This document shows, piece by piece, positions 44,976 through 53,273 of a stretch of 64,000 bases of DNA. The DNA is taken from assembly GCF_035917975.1 (NCBI RefSeq), contig NZ_CP109130.1:6758001-6822000 (forward strand). Reading direction: 5' to 3'. A model generated the notes under the pieces. The model saw nothing but the letters and a program-made list of their open reading frames with translations, did not search any database and was not told the DNA's origin. Position 1 is the stretch's first letter, and each line of letters opens with the position of its first letter. The position numbers and the translations under genes were made by a program. The stretch is from Streptosporangium sp. NBC_01756 (GTDB taxonomy: Bacteria; Actinomycetota; Actinomycetes; Streptosporangiales; Streptosporangiaceae).

Positions 44976-45557
44976 TCAGACGGGGGCGTTCCAGGTGAGG
45001 ACGACGGGTTCGCCGTGCTCGAAGCCGAGCCGGGAGTAGGTGCCGGTGTCCAGGCGGAAGAACCGGCCGTCCTGCGGGGCGAGGCCGAGCCAACGGGCAC
45101 ACAGCACCCGCAGGTAGTGCCCGTGGGCGACCAGCACCACGTCGCCGTCGACCGCACGGGCCCGGTCGATCAGCCGGTCGGCGCGGGCTGCGACCTCCTC
45201 CACGCTCTCACCGGGGTGCTCGGTGTCGCCGGGGATGACCCCGTCCCGCCACAGATACCAGTCGGGGCGGGTCCGGCGGATGTCCGGCGTGGTGATGCCC
45301 TCATAGCCGCCGTAGTCCCATTCCCACAGGTCGGGATCGGTGTCATAGGCCGTGAGCCCGGCGAGGTCGGCTGTCCGTTGGGCGCGCAGCGCGGGGCTGA
45401 CGAGAGCCAGGTCGAAGGTCCGGCCCTTGACCAGCGGGGCGAGTGCCCGCGCCTGGTTCTCGCCCTTGCCGGTGAGCGGCAGGTCGGTGCGCCCGGTGTG
45501 GCGTCCGTCCCTGCTCCACTCGGTCTCGCCGTGCCTCAGCAGAATCATCTCTTTCAT
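44976..45557 (-). CDS. Histidine phosphatase (phosphoglycerate mutase-like) family protein
   Basis: 193 residues from ATG 45555-45557, with GGGGA 5 nt upstream; two ATGs a little earlier are less well placed. Catalytic RHG in MILLRHGETEWSRDGRHTGRTDLPLTGKGENQARAL, the second Arg in VSPALRAQRTADLAGL, Glu in EWDYGGYEG, and the second His in VLVAHGHYLRVL are all present. It probably dephosphorylates a small phosphorylated metabolite. Single gene, divergent from an oxidoreductase. Confidence 0.92.
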   Translation of the reverse strand: MKEMILLRHGETEWSRDGRHTGRTDLPLTGKGENQARALAPLVKGRTFDLALVSPALRAQRTADLAGLTAYDTDPDLWEWDYGGYEGITTPDIRRTRPDWYLWRDGVIPGDTEHPGESVEEVAARADRLIDRARAVDGDVVLVAHGHYLRVLCARWLGLAPQDGRFFRLDTGTYSRLGFEHGEPVVLTWNAPV

Positions 45558-45677
45558 GGTGGTCCCCATCATGCCGGTACGGCCTGCGATGACCGGGCAG
45601 CGCCCCGCGAGATCCACAGGCTCCGCACGGCACCCGAAGACCGTGATCGGAACATGGCGGCGTGAGAAGCTGGGCCA

Positions 45678-46532
45678 GTGACGATATCTGTGGGTTTGGT
45701 GGGCGCGGGGCCCTGGGCGGAGAAGGTGCACGCGCCGATGCTGGCCGCCGGACCCCACACGCGCCTGGCGGGCGTGTGGGCGCGGCGCCCCGAGGCGGCC
45801 TCGAGATTCGGCGTCCCCGTCTTCGAGCGTGTCGAGGAGCTGTTCGACAACTGCGAGGCGGTCGCGTTCTCGGTGCCGCCCGCCGTACAGGCCGAGATCG
45901 GTGTCCTCGCCGCCAACGCGGGTAAGGCGCTGCTGCTGGAGAAGCCGCTCGCCGCGGACCTGGACGGGGCACGGCGGCTGGCCGAGGCTGTCGGCGAGGC
46001 GGGTGTCGCCTCACAGATGGTGCTCACCTGGCGCTACTCGGCCGCCACCCGCTCCTTCCTGGCACGGGTGTCAGCCCTCGAACCGTTCGGCGGGTACGCG
46101 GCCAACATCTCCGGGGCACTGCTCGGCGGTGACTTCGCCAGTCCGTGGCGGCTGGAGCGCGGGGCGATCCTCGACGTCGGCCCACACATGATCGACATGC
46201 TGGACGCCGCGCTCGGCCGGGTCACCGGGGTCCGCGCCCACGGCAACACGCTGGGCTGGGCCGGCCTGCTGCTGGAGCATGAGACCGGCGCGGTGAGCGA
46301 GGCCTCGCTCTGCATGAGCGTGCCGGGCGAGACACCGCCCTCCAGGGTGGAGGTCTACGGCAGGCTGGGCCGGGAGGCCATCGACGGCGGCCAGCTCGGT
46401 TCCGACACCTTCGCCGTCATGCTCACCGAGTTCGCCCAGACCGTGCGCCGGGGCGGCGGCCACCCCCTCGACGCCGCGCACGGCCTGCACCTCCAGGAGA
46501 TCATCTCCGCCGCGGAGGAGCAGCTCGGGTAG
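45678..46532 (+). CDS. Gfo/Idh/MocA family oxidoreductase
   Basis: 284 residues, GTG start. Rossmann motif VGLVGAGPWAEKVHAPML, EKPLA (catalytic Lys) in LLLEKPLAADLDGARRLAEAV, and the C-terminal substrate domain with LDVGPHMIDMLDAALG (Asp and His pair). A short member of the family (usual length ~330), lacking part of the C-terminal sheet. It would oxidise or reduce a sugar or inositol derivative with NAD(P). Not adjacent to sugar genes; the neighbour is a phosphatase. Confidence 0.88.
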   Translation: MTISVGLVGAGPWAEKVHAPMLAAGPHTRLAGVWARRPEAASRFGVPVFERVEELFDNCEAVAFSVPPAVQAEIGVLAANAGKALLLEKPLAADLDGARRLAEAVGEAGVASQMVLTWRYSAATRSFLARVSALEPFGGYAANISGALLGGDFASPWRLERGAILDVGPHMIDMLDAALGRVTGVRAHGNTLGWAGLLLEHETGAVSEASLCMSVPGETPPSRVEVYGRLGREAIDGGQLGSDTFAVMLTEFAQTVRRGGGHPLDAAHGLHLQEIISAAEEQLG

Positions 46533-46536
46533 AGGG

Positions 46537-46580
46537 GTGGCGCACCGTGCCGGTCACCGGGACCGCACCGGGGTGCCACC
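46537..46580. terminator. Stem-loop between convergent genes
   Basis: GGTGGC (46537-46542) and GCCACC (46575-46580) close a structure with an inner CCGGT/ACCGG stem, in the 62-bp convergent gap. Confidence 0.45.
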
Positions 46581-46594
46581 GGCGCCTTGCGCGG

Positions 46595-47209
46595 TCATCG
46601 GCCGATGCCCAGCTGTTCCGCGGTGGGGACCGTCCTGCCCGTACGGCGTGCGTGCCAGAGCATGAGCGCGCCCAGTGCGCACCCGATGAGGATGGGCGCA
46701 CCGTGCTCGTCGCCGATCACCACCAGGACGACCGCCCCGGCCGGCAGCGCCGCCGCCGTAACACGGGGAGGGACGGGCAGCCGGGCGTGGCCGAGGCCCA
46801 CCCAGGCGGCGAGTCCGCCGAGCAGGCCGGCGATGGCGACCGAGGACCCGGCGCTGTAGTTGTCCGTCGCGTAGCTGAAGATCTCTCCCGCGAGCGCTCC
46901 GGCCAGGTAGAGCGTGCCCCAGCGGAGCCGGCCGTAGACCCGCTCGGCGAGCGTGCCGAGGACGAGCAGCGCTGCGGCGTTGAAGATGATCTGGTGCCAG
47001 CCCTCCGGGTTGATCGATATCGGGCTGATCAGCCGCCACCACTCGCCTGTGAAGAAGGCCGGGGCTCTGTCCAGTGCCGATCTCGTCGCGGGGGAGAGCA
47101 GGCCCGCGGCCGTGGTCGCCGCCGTGACGGCGAAGACGGTCCAGGTCAGCCAGGCCCGGTGAGGGCGCGGGGCGGCAAGGCCGGAGCCGGGCCGGGGGGC
47201 GTCGGTCAT
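46595..47209 (-). CDS. Rhomboid family intramembrane protease-like protein
   Basis: 204 residues with about six membrane helices. Conserved parts: FFTGEWWRLISPISINPEGWHQIIFNAAALLVLGTLAERVYGRLRWGTLYLAGALAGEIFSY (rhomboid L1 with W-R, then H-x3-N), the GSSVAIAG nucleophile loop, and a last helix near DEHGAPILIGCALGALML. The catalytic His is tentatively the one in DEHG rather than in an AHxxG motif, so the activity is not assured. ATG is preceded by AAGGAGATTCG, sharing 15 nt with the dispersed element. Membrane protein. Confidence 0.8.
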   Translation of the reverse strand: MTDAPRPGSGLAAPRPHRAWLTWTVFAVTAATTAAGLLSPATRSALDRAPAFFTGEWWRLISPISINPEGWHQIIFNAAALLVLGTLAERVYGRLRWGTLYLAGALAGEIFSYATDNYSAGSSVAIAGLLGGLAAWVGLGHARLPVPPRVTAAALPAGAVVLVVIGDEHGAPILIGCALGALMLWHARRTGRTVPTAEQLGIGR

Positions 47210-47220
47210 CGAATCTCCTT
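47206..47220 (-). repeat. 15-nt partial match to the dispersed SD-start element
   Basis: Minus strand AAGGAGATTCGATGA, identical to the core of copies A and B. Here it is the ribosome site and start of the rhomboid gene. Confidence 0.5.
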
Positions 47221-47339
47221 ACCGGCGAGCCTGAGGTGTCGCCGAGATGACTGCCGATAATCAGGGGGGCCGGACCGCCCGGGGCTGGGAGAGGCCGGAG
47301 CCCATTCTCGCGCCCCGCCCCGAATGGGGTGTGGGGCGG

Positions 47340-48911
47340 TCACCCGACCGGGAGGGTCTGCTCCTCGGCAGGGACCGTTCCGGACCGGGGGGCGGTTGCG
47401 GGCGGCTGGTCGGCTCCGGGACGCCGGGGCGCCTCGGCCGGTGTCGTGTCCTGCGGAGCCTCGCGAAGCCGTACGGCGAAGAGGAAGGCCACCGTCATGA
47501 CGGCGGCTGCCACCGCGAAGACGACGTCGACGCTCGCGACGAACGATGCGACCGCGGCGGGCCGTGCGGCGGGTGCGAGGTGGGCGATCCCGGAGACGAG
47601 CAGCCCGCCGGTCCTGGCCTCGAAGACCCGGCTGAGCAGTGATCCGAAGGCTGCGGCGCCGATGGTTCCGCCGAGGTTCTGGAAGAACCGGATGCCGGTG
47701 GTGGCGACCCCGAGCTGGTGCGGCGGCGCGGCCTGCTGCACGACCACGATGAGTTTGCCGAGCAGTTGCCCGAGCCCGATGCCCAGCAGCACCAGCTCAC
47801 CGCGGACCAGCCACAGCGAGGTGTCCACGGTGGTGCAGGCGAGCGCGCCCAGGGCGATCGCGAAGCAGCCCGTGCCGGTGGCCATGCCGGTCCGGGTGGA
47901 CCAGCCGAGCCTGCCGTCGAGGAGACCCGAGAACGTCATGCCGATCGCCATGAAGGCGAGGTAGGCGCCCGCACTGGTGGAGCTGACGCCCCTGGCGACC
48001 TGGAGGTAGATCATCAGGTAGATCATCGCGCCCATCATCGCCACGCCCACCAGTCCCTGGATCACATAGCCGGTGCGTACGGTGGGGATGCGGAAGAGCG
48101 ACAGCGGCAGGATCGGCTGGGCCGCGGTGGCCTGCCGCCACAGGAACAGGCCCAGCCCCGCGACCGCCGCCGTGACGAGGACGACGATCACAGGTGAGTC
48201 CCAGGCGTACCGGGTGCCGCCCCACTCGCAGACCAGCAGGAGCGCGCAGGTGAAGCCGGCCGCGAGGCTCGCGCCCAGGAAGTCGATGCTCGCCCTGGCG
48301 GTGTGCCGAGGGAAGCGCAGCGCCCACACCGCACCGGCGATGATCACCAGGCCCAGCGGGACGTTGATGTAGAAGATCCACCGCCAGTTGCCGTGGTCGG
48401 CGAAGAGACCGCCCACCAGCGGGCCGACGGCCATGCCGATGCCGGCGATGAGGCCGGCCAGGCCGCCGGGGCCGCTCTTGTCGCCAGGCTCCCTCAGGTG
48501 GGCCATCACCACCATGGTGACACTCATCAGCCCGCCGGCGCCGATGCCCTGGATCGCGCGGAACGCGATGAGCTGGGTCATGCTCTGGGCGGCTCCGCAC
48601 AGCACCGAGCCGGTCAGGAACGTGGCGATCGCCGCGAGGTAGACCTGCTTCGCGCCCAGCACGTCGCAGAGCCGCCCGTAGAGCGGCAGCATCGCCGTCG
48701 CCCCCAGGGCGAACGCGGCGACCAGCCAGGCGACGTGGTCGATGCCGTGGACGGGGTCGAGATCCCTGACGATCGGGACGACAGCCGAGGAGACGATGTT
48801 CTGGTCCAGGATCGCCAGGACGATCGTGAGCAGGCAGAGGATCATCCCGATCCCCCGCTGTGCCTTTGACATGGAGGATGGCGCCGGTTCGGCTGGGAGA
48901 TGCTTCGTCAT
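47340..48911 (-). CDS. MFS drug exporter, DHA2 (14-TM) family
   Basis: 523 residues with 14 predicted membrane helices. Motifs: LDQNIVSSAVVPIVRDL (motif D1-like), AWLVAAFALGATAMLPLYGRLCDVLGAKQVY (motif A), RAIQGIGAGGLMSVTMVVM (motif B), GPLVGGLFADHGNWRWIFYINVPLGL (motif C and WRWxFxINxP). An EmrB/QacA-like proton-driven multidrug exporter. The soluble C-terminal tail is Pro/Ala-rich. It is divergent from a TetR gene and is its likely target. Confidence 0.94.
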   Translation of the reverse strand: MTKHLPAEPAPSSMSKAQRGIGMILCLLTIVLAILDQNIVSSAVVPIVRDLDPVHGIDHVAWLVAAFALGATAMLPLYGRLCDVLGAKQVYLAAIATFLTGSVLCGAAQSMTQLIAFRAIQGIGAGGLMSVTMVVMAHLREPGDKSGPGGLAGLIAGIGMAVGPLVGGLFADHGNWRWIFYINVPLGLVIIAGAVWALRFPRHTARASIDFLGASLAAGFTCALLLVCEWGGTRYAWDSPVIVVLVTAAVAGLGLFLWRQATAAQPILPLSLFRIPTVRTGYVIQGLVGVAMMGAMIYLMIYLQVARGVSSTSAGAYLAFMAIGMTFSGLLDGRLGWSTRTGMATGTGCFAIALGALACTTVDTSLWLVRGELVLLGIGLGQLLGKLIVVVQQAAPPHQLGVATTGIRFFQNLGGTIGAAAFGSLLSRVFEARTGGLLVSGIAHLAPAARPAAVASFVASVDVVFAVAAAVMTVAFLFAVRLREAPQDTTPAEAPRRPGADQPPATAPRSGTVPAEEQTLPVG

Positions 48912-48938
48912 GACCGTGACTATAAACGAAAAATTTAC

Positions 48939-48979
48939 ACCAAGACAACATTTCGCCCAGGACTATTTTTATCCTTGGT
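48939..48979. promoter_or_regulatory. TetR operator candidate between MFS and tetR genes
   Basis: ACCAAG (48939-48944) and CTTGGT (48974-48979) form a widely spaced inverted repeat in the AT-rich 80-bp divergent region. A TATATT box at 48979-48984 lies 7 nt before the tetR ATG, so this transcript may be leaderless. Confidence 0.4.
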
Positions 48980-48991
48980 ATATTGACTGGC

Positions 48992-49693
48992 ATGACCGAG
49001 GAACCGCGCCTGCGTGAGCGCAAGAAGCTGCAGACCCGCCGTGCCCTGTGGCACACCGCGATCGGCCTGTTCGTGGAGCGAGGCTTCGACAACGTCTCCG
49101 TCGCGGAGATCGCAGCGGCCACCGACGTCTCCAAGAAGACCGTCTTCAACTACTTCCCCGCCAAGGAAGACCTGGTCATGGCGCCGATGGAGGAGCATGT
49201 CGACGAGCCGGCCCGGATCGTCCGGGACCGGGCGGCCGGGGAGTCGGCGGTCACGGCCCTGCGCCGCCATTTCGTCGCCGCGCTGGCCGCCCGGGACGCG
49301 GCGACCGGCCTCAGCGACGCCCCCGAGACGCTCGACGTCCAGCGGCTCATCCGTACCACCCCCACCCTGATGCAGCGCGCCTATGCCTTCTTCGCCCGGA
49401 GTGAGGATCTTCTGGCACGCGAGTTCGCCGCCCAGACGCAGGCGGCGGGCACCGCCGCGCAGGTGCCGGCCATCGCCGCCCGTGTCGCGGCCGCACAGAT
49501 CATGGGTGTCCGCAACGCGCTCGTGGCGGAGAACCTGCGGCGGATCCTGGACGGGGAGTCCGCGGACGCCGTTCATCCCTCCGCGGTCGCCAACGCCGAA
49601 CACGCCTTCGACGTGCTCGAAAACGGCCTCGGTTCCTACTGCACCCGTGAGGCGGTCGAGGGCCGGCCGATCGACGTACGGCACCCGGCTTGA
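48992..49693 (+). CDS. TetR family regulator
   Basis: 233 residues from ATG 48992 (a TTG three codons earlier is less likely). HTH: LRERKKLQTRRALWHTAIGLFVERGFDNVSVAEIAAATDVSKKTVFNYFPAKEDLV, a typical TetR_N. The C-terminal domain (LRRHFVAALAARDAATGLSDAPETLDVQRLIRTTPTLMQRAYAFFARSEDLLARE) is helical and ligand-binding. Divergent from the DHA2 exporter, so it is probably its local repressor. The gene ends just before the dispersed element copy B and the cobalamin riboswitch. Confidence 0.92.
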   Translation: MTEEPRLRERKKLQTRRALWHTAIGLFVERGFDNVSVAEIAAATDVSKKTVFNYFPAKEDLVMAPMEEHVDEPARIVRDRAAGESAVTALRRHFVAALAARDAATGLSDAPETLDVQRLIRTTPTLMQRAYAFFARSEDLLAREFAAQTQAAGTAAQVPAIAARVAAAQIMGVRNALVAENLRRILDGESADAVHPSAVANAEHAFDVLENGLGSYCTREAVEGRPIDVRHPA

Positions 49694-49717
49694 CTTCTTC
49701 CCCACGGCCGAAGCCGA

Positions 49718-49751
49718 GGTCTCCACGCACAAGGAGATTCGATGAGCGCCG
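49718..49751 (+). repeat. 34-nt dispersed element, copy B
   Basis: GGTCTCCACGC, then A, then CAAGGAGATTCGATGAGCG plus CCG; 33/34 identical to copy A (26719-26752, minus strand). Here the ATG opens an ORF of only four codons (MSAA, stop), so no protein is encoded downstream. The TCTCC/GGAGA pairing is retained; the second stem (CGCTC/GAGCG) is lost through the T to A change. Confidence 0.7.
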
Positions 49752-49867
49752 CATGACGGCCGGGGAGAAGGCGGGTGACGGGTGGAGGGGGCGGGCGGAA
49801 ACCCACGGCGATGGAGAGGGGCGGGCGGGAGTCCGGGGCGGCGAAGAGGCCGGGGTGGAAACCTCCG

Positions 49868-49985
49868 GCACACTTGGTAACGTTTGTCCCACGCGCAGCG
49901 CATAGCGAAGTCCGGTGTGAGTCCGGCGCTGTCCCGCAACTGTCATGGTCCTCATGGATCGAGCCAGGTCGCCTTCCGCTGCGTC
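49868..49985 (+). ncRNA. Cobalamin (adenosylcobalamin) riboswitch
   Basis: The conserved core GAAGTCCGGTGTGAGTCCGG (49907-49926) with the adjacent GCTGTCCCGCAACTGT (49928-49943) is the hallmark of B12 aptamers. The B12 box variant AGCCAGGTCGCC lies at 49962-49973. The leading CACTTGGTAACGTTTG matches the usual P1/P2 region. The expression platform is downstream (CCCT...AGGG hairpin near 49997-50013). The riboswitch precedes a BtuF-BtuC-BtuD-CbiZ operon, so B12 would repress uptake genes. Confidence 0.92.
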
Positions 49986-49996
49986 GACGCCGTCAA

Positions 49997-50013
49997 CCCT
50001 CGTGGAAAAGGGT
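49997..50013 (+). promoter_or_regulatory. Hairpin in the riboswitch expression platform
   Basis: CCCT-CGTGGAAA-AGGG can form a short stem ~50 nt before the ribosome site (AAAGGA) of the btuF-like gene. It is a candidate switching element; the mechanism is not resolved. Confidence 0.35.
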
Positions 50014-50064
50014 GATCCGTCCCATCTGCGGGTCTCTCGGTTCCGGTCACTGAAAGGACCTCGC

Positions 50065-51021
50065 TTGAGGCCCGTACGTACCGCACTCGCCGGCGCGCTC
50101 CTCGGCGTGCTGACCCTGGCCGGATGCGGCCAGACCTCCCCCGCCCCGGACGCGGACGCCGCGTCCCCGGCCTCCTCGGCAGCCTCCCCGGCCGCCGCCG
50201 GCTTCCCGGTGACCGTCGAAGCGGGCAACGGCTCGGTCGCCTTCGCCAAGAGGCCCGAGCGGATCATCTCGCTGTCGCCCACCGCCACCGAGAGCCTGTT
50301 CGCGATCGGAGCCGGCCCCCTGGTCGTCGCGGTGGACGACCAGTCGAACTACCCGGCCGAGGCGCCGAAGAGCGACCTGTCGGGCTTCAAGCCGAACGCG
50401 GAGGCGATCATCGCCCAGAAGCCCGACCTGGTGGTGCTCGCCAACGACAGCGACAACATCGTGGCCAAGCTGACCAAGATCAACGTCCCGGTGCTGCTGG
50501 AACCCTCGGCCACCAAACTCGACGAGGCCTACGACCAGATCACCGACCTCGGCGCGGCCACCGGCAACAAGGCCAAGGCCGACGAGGTCGTGGCCGGGAT
50601 GCGGAAGCAGATCGACGTGCTCGCCGCGGCCGCTCCGAAGGACAAGAAGCTCACCTACTACCACGAGCTGGACATCACGCCTTACGCGGCCACGTCCACC
50701 ACCTTCATCGGCCAGATCTACGGCCTGTTCGGCCTGACCAACGTCGCGGACAAGGCCCCCGACGCGGCCGGCGGCTACCCCAAGCTCTCCGCCGAGTTCG
50801 TCGCCCAGACCGACCCGGACCTCATCTTCCTGGCCGACACCAAGTGCTGCGCCCAGTCCAGAGACGCCCTCGCCAAGCGCCCCGGCTGGTCCAAGCTCTC
50901 CGCTGTCAAGAACGACCAGGTCGTCGGCCTCGACGACGACATCGCCTCCCGGTGGGGGCCGCGTATCGTGGACCTCGCAAAGGAGGTCGGCGACGCCGTC
51001 CAGAAGGCCACGACCGACTAG
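50065..51021 (+). CDS. btuF: Vitamin B12 ABC transporter substrate-binding lipoprotein
   Basis: 318 residues from a TTG at 50065 with AAAGGA upstream; this gives the lipoprotein signal MRPVRTALAGALLGVLTLAGCG (lipobox LAGC). The frame is open further up but would run through the riboswitch. The body is a helical-backbone binding protein: PERIISLSPTATESLFAIGAGPLVVAVDDQSNYP, KPDLVVLANDSDN, FIGQIYGLFGLTNVADKAPDAAGGYPKLSAEFVAQTDPDLIFLADT. The CC pair in ADTKCCAQSRDALAKRPGWSKL and the WGPR near the C-terminus fit cobalamin-type binders. First gene under the riboswitch. Confidence 0.9.
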   Translation: MRPVRTALAGALLGVLTLAGCGQTSPAPDADAASPASSAASPAAAGFPVTVEAGNGSVAFAKRPERIISLSPTATESLFAIGAGPLVVAVDDQSNYPAEAPKSDLSGFKPNAEAIIAQKPDLVVLANDSDNIVAKLTKINVPVLLEPSATKLDEAYDQITDLGAATGNKAKADEVVAGMRKQIDVLAAAAPKDKKLTYYHELDITPYAATSTTFIGQIYGLFGLTNVADKAPDAAGGYPKLSAEFVAQTDPDLIFLADTKCCAQSRDALAKRPGWSKLSAVKNDQVVGLDDDIASRWGPRIVDLAKEVGDAVQKATTD

Positions 51022-52341
51022 ATGACCGATCTCTCCCGTCCCACCGGAGCCACCCACCCGGCTGGAACCGCCGGGGCAACCGATCCTCCCGACCCGGACG
51101 ACCCTGCGGCGGGGCGTGACGCAGGCCTGCCGCAGGGCCCGGTGGCGAAGCCCGGCGCGGACTCCTCGCAGGAGCCTGGTGCGGACTCCTCACAGGACCC
51201 TGCGGCGGAACCCGGCGCGGACTCCCCGCCGGGCCCGGTGGCGAAGCCTGACGCGGTCTCCTCGCAGGACGGGACGGCGGGGCGTGACGTGAAGGCGACC
51301 GGTGTCCCGCCGCGGCGGGACACCGGTCTCCGTCGGCTGGCATGGTTGCCGGCCTCGGTCTTCCTGCTGGTGAGCATGCTCGCCGCCCTGCTGATCGGTG
51401 CGGCGGACATCGCGCCGGGGAAGGTGGTGCTGCAACTGCTCGACTGGCTGCCCTTCGTCTCCGCCGACTCCGGGCTGGCACCGGTCGAGCAGGGCCTGCT
51501 GCTGGAGCTCCGGCTGCCCAGGGTCCTGCTCGCCGCGATCGTCGGCGGGCTGCTGGCCGCCGCGGGCGCCGGCTACCAGGGCGTGTTCCGCAACCCGCTG
51601 GCCGATCCCTACCTGCTGGGAGCCGCCGCGGGTGCCGGTCTCACGACCACGGCGGCGATCGTGTTCATGAAGGGCGACAACGACGCCCTCCTCATCCCGG
51701 TCGCCGCGTTCGCGGGTGCCATCGGCGGCGTCCTGCTCGCCTACGCCCTGGGTAACGTCGCCGGCCGGGGCGGCGGCACCGCCACGCTGGTCCTCGCCGG
51801 CGTGGCGGTCTCATCCTTCCTCACCGCCGTCCAGACCTTCCTGCAACAGCTCAGGGTGGACGAGCTCCAGCGCATCTACGCCTGGATCCTCGGCGACGTC
51901 GGCGGCGGCTGGGACCAGGTCAGGCTGGTCACGCCGTACGCCGTGGTGTCGGTGGTGATCATGCTGCTCCACGGCAGGCTGCTCGACGTGCTCTCGGTCG
52001 GCGACGACGAGGCGGCCAGTCTCGGCCTGAACGTCGCCCGGGTCAGGCTGACCGTACTGCTCGCCGCCTCCCTGGCCACCGCGGCCGCCGTCGCGGTCAG
52101 CGGACTGATCGGCTTCGTCGGCATCGTCGTCCCGCACGTGGTCCGCCGCCTGTTCGGCGGCTCGTACCGTGTCGTCCTCCCGCTCTCGCTGCTCGGTGGC
52201 GCCGTCTTCCTGGTCTTCGCCGACCTGATCGCCCGGACCGTACTGGCCCCGGCCGAACTGCCCATCGGCGTCGTCACCGCCTTCTTCGGCGCGCCGTTCT
52301 TCGTCGCCGTGCTGCGCATGACCAGGCGGGTGGAGACGTGA
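51022..52341 (+). CDS. btuC: Vitamin B12 ABC transporter permease with long N-terminal tail
   Basis: 439 residues. Residues ~1-105 are a hydrophilic Pro/Ala/Gly/Ser repeat tail with recurring GPVAKPGADSSQEPGADSSQ-type units. Then the FecCD-type permease core: LPASVFLLVSMLAALLIGAADIAPG, LLELRLPRVLLAAIVGGLLAAAGAGYQGVFRNPLADPYLLGAAAGAGL, the coupling-helix region ILGDVGGGWDQV, AASLGLNVARVRL and LIGFVGIVVPHVVRRLFGG. About ten membrane helices. The start directly follows the btuF stop. The tail is predicted cytoplasmic and is unusual for BtuC, which is normally ~330 residues. Confidence 0.92.
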   Translation: MTDLSRPTGATHPAGTAGATDPPDPDDPAAGRDAGLPQGPVAKPGADSSQEPGADSSQDPAAEPGADSPPGPVAKPDAVSSQDGTAGRDVKATGVPPRRDTGLRRLAWLPASVFLLVSMLAALLIGAADIAPGKVVLQLLDWLPFVSADSGLAPVEQGLLLELRLPRVLLAAIVGGLLAAAGAGYQGVFRNPLADPYLLGAAAGAGLTTTAAIVFMKGDNDALLIPVAAFAGAIGGVLLAYALGNVAGRGGGTATLVLAGVAVSSFLTAVQTFLQQLRVDELQRIYAWILGDVGGGWDQVRLVTPYAVVSVVIMLLHGRLLDVLSVGDDEAASLGLNVARVRLTVLLAASLATAAAVAVSGLIGFVGIVVPHVVRRLFGGSYRVVLPLSLLGGAVFLVFADLIARTVLAPAELPIGVVTAFFGAPFFVAVLRMTRRVET

Positions 52342-52408
52342 GCGGCCCGGCCGCCACGCGCGGCGCACCCGCCTGCGCGGACACGGGTCCGCAGAACGGA
52401 GGAGCGGC

Positions 52409-53182
52409 GTGAGCCACATCGAGGCGCGGGACCTCACCGTCGTCCTGGAGCCGCGGACCGTGCTGTCCGGCATCGACTTCCAGGTGCGCGGCGGTGACTG
52501 GCTGGCCGTCATCGGGGCCAACGGCGCGGGGAAGTCCACTCTGCTCAGGGCGCTCGCCGGGGTGCTGCCGTGCTCCGGCGAGGTGCTCATCGACGGCACG
52601 CCCGTCCGACGGCTCAGGCCCAGGGACAGAGCTCGGCTGCTCGCCTACGCCCCGCAGGCCCCGGCGCTCCCCGTCGACATGACCGTGTTCGACTACGCCC
52701 TGCTGGGCCGCACGCCGTACATCTCCTATCTGGGCAGGGAGAGCCGCCGTGACCGCGAGGTGACCGCGTCGGTGCTGGACCGGCTCGATCTGGCGTCGTT
52801 CGCCTCCCGCTCCCTCGGTCACCTGTCGGGAGGTGAGCGCCAGCGCGTCGTGCTCGCCAGGGCACTGACCCAGCAGGCCCCCGTGCTTCTGCTCGACGAA
52901 CCCACCACCGCCCTGGACCTGGGGCACCAGCAGCAGGTCCTGGAACTCCTGGACCGGCTCCGCCTGGCCGACGGGCTGACCGTGGTCACGACCCTGCACG
53001 ACCTGAGCCTCGCCGGCCAGTACGCCGACTCGATGATGCTGATCGCCGGAGGCCGGGTGGCGGCCTCCGGCGTCCCGGCCGAGGTGCTGACGGAGAAGCT
53101 CATCGGTGAGCACTTCGACGCCCGCGTCCGTGTCGGAACGGGTGCCGGTGGCCGTCCCGAGGTCCATCTGGAACGCCCGTGA
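52409..53182 (+). CDS. btuD: Vitamin B12 ABC transporter ATP-binding protein
   Basis: 257 residues, GTG start. Walker A GANGAGKSTLLRALAG, Q-loop YAPQAPALPVDMTVFDYALLGRTPYI, signature [18 protein letters not shown], Walker B VLLLDEPTTALDLGHQQQ, switch His in TLHDLSL. FecE/BtuD subfamily. It lies 67 bp after btuC, in the same operon under the cobalamin riboswitch. Cytoplasmic, two copies per transporter. Confidence 0.93.
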   Translation: MSHIEARDLTVVLEPRTVLSGIDFQVRGGDWLAVIGANGAGKSTLLRALAGVLPCSGEVLIDGTPVRRLRPRDRARLLAYAPQAPALPVDMTVFDYALLGRTPYISYLGRESRRDREVTASVLDRLDLASFASRSLGHLSGGERQRVVLARALTQQAPVLLLDEPTTALDLGHQQQVLELLDRLRLADGLTVVTTLHDLSLAGQYADSMMLIAGGRVAASGVPAEVLTEKLIGEHFDARVRVGTGAGGRPEVHLERP

Positions 53183-53273
53183 GACCGGGGTGCGCCGTCC
53201 CGGACGGGGATGTGAACGAAATGCCCGTGAAACCGGAGCGTGCCGGTCTGAACCAAGACATGGAGGAGTGCCT

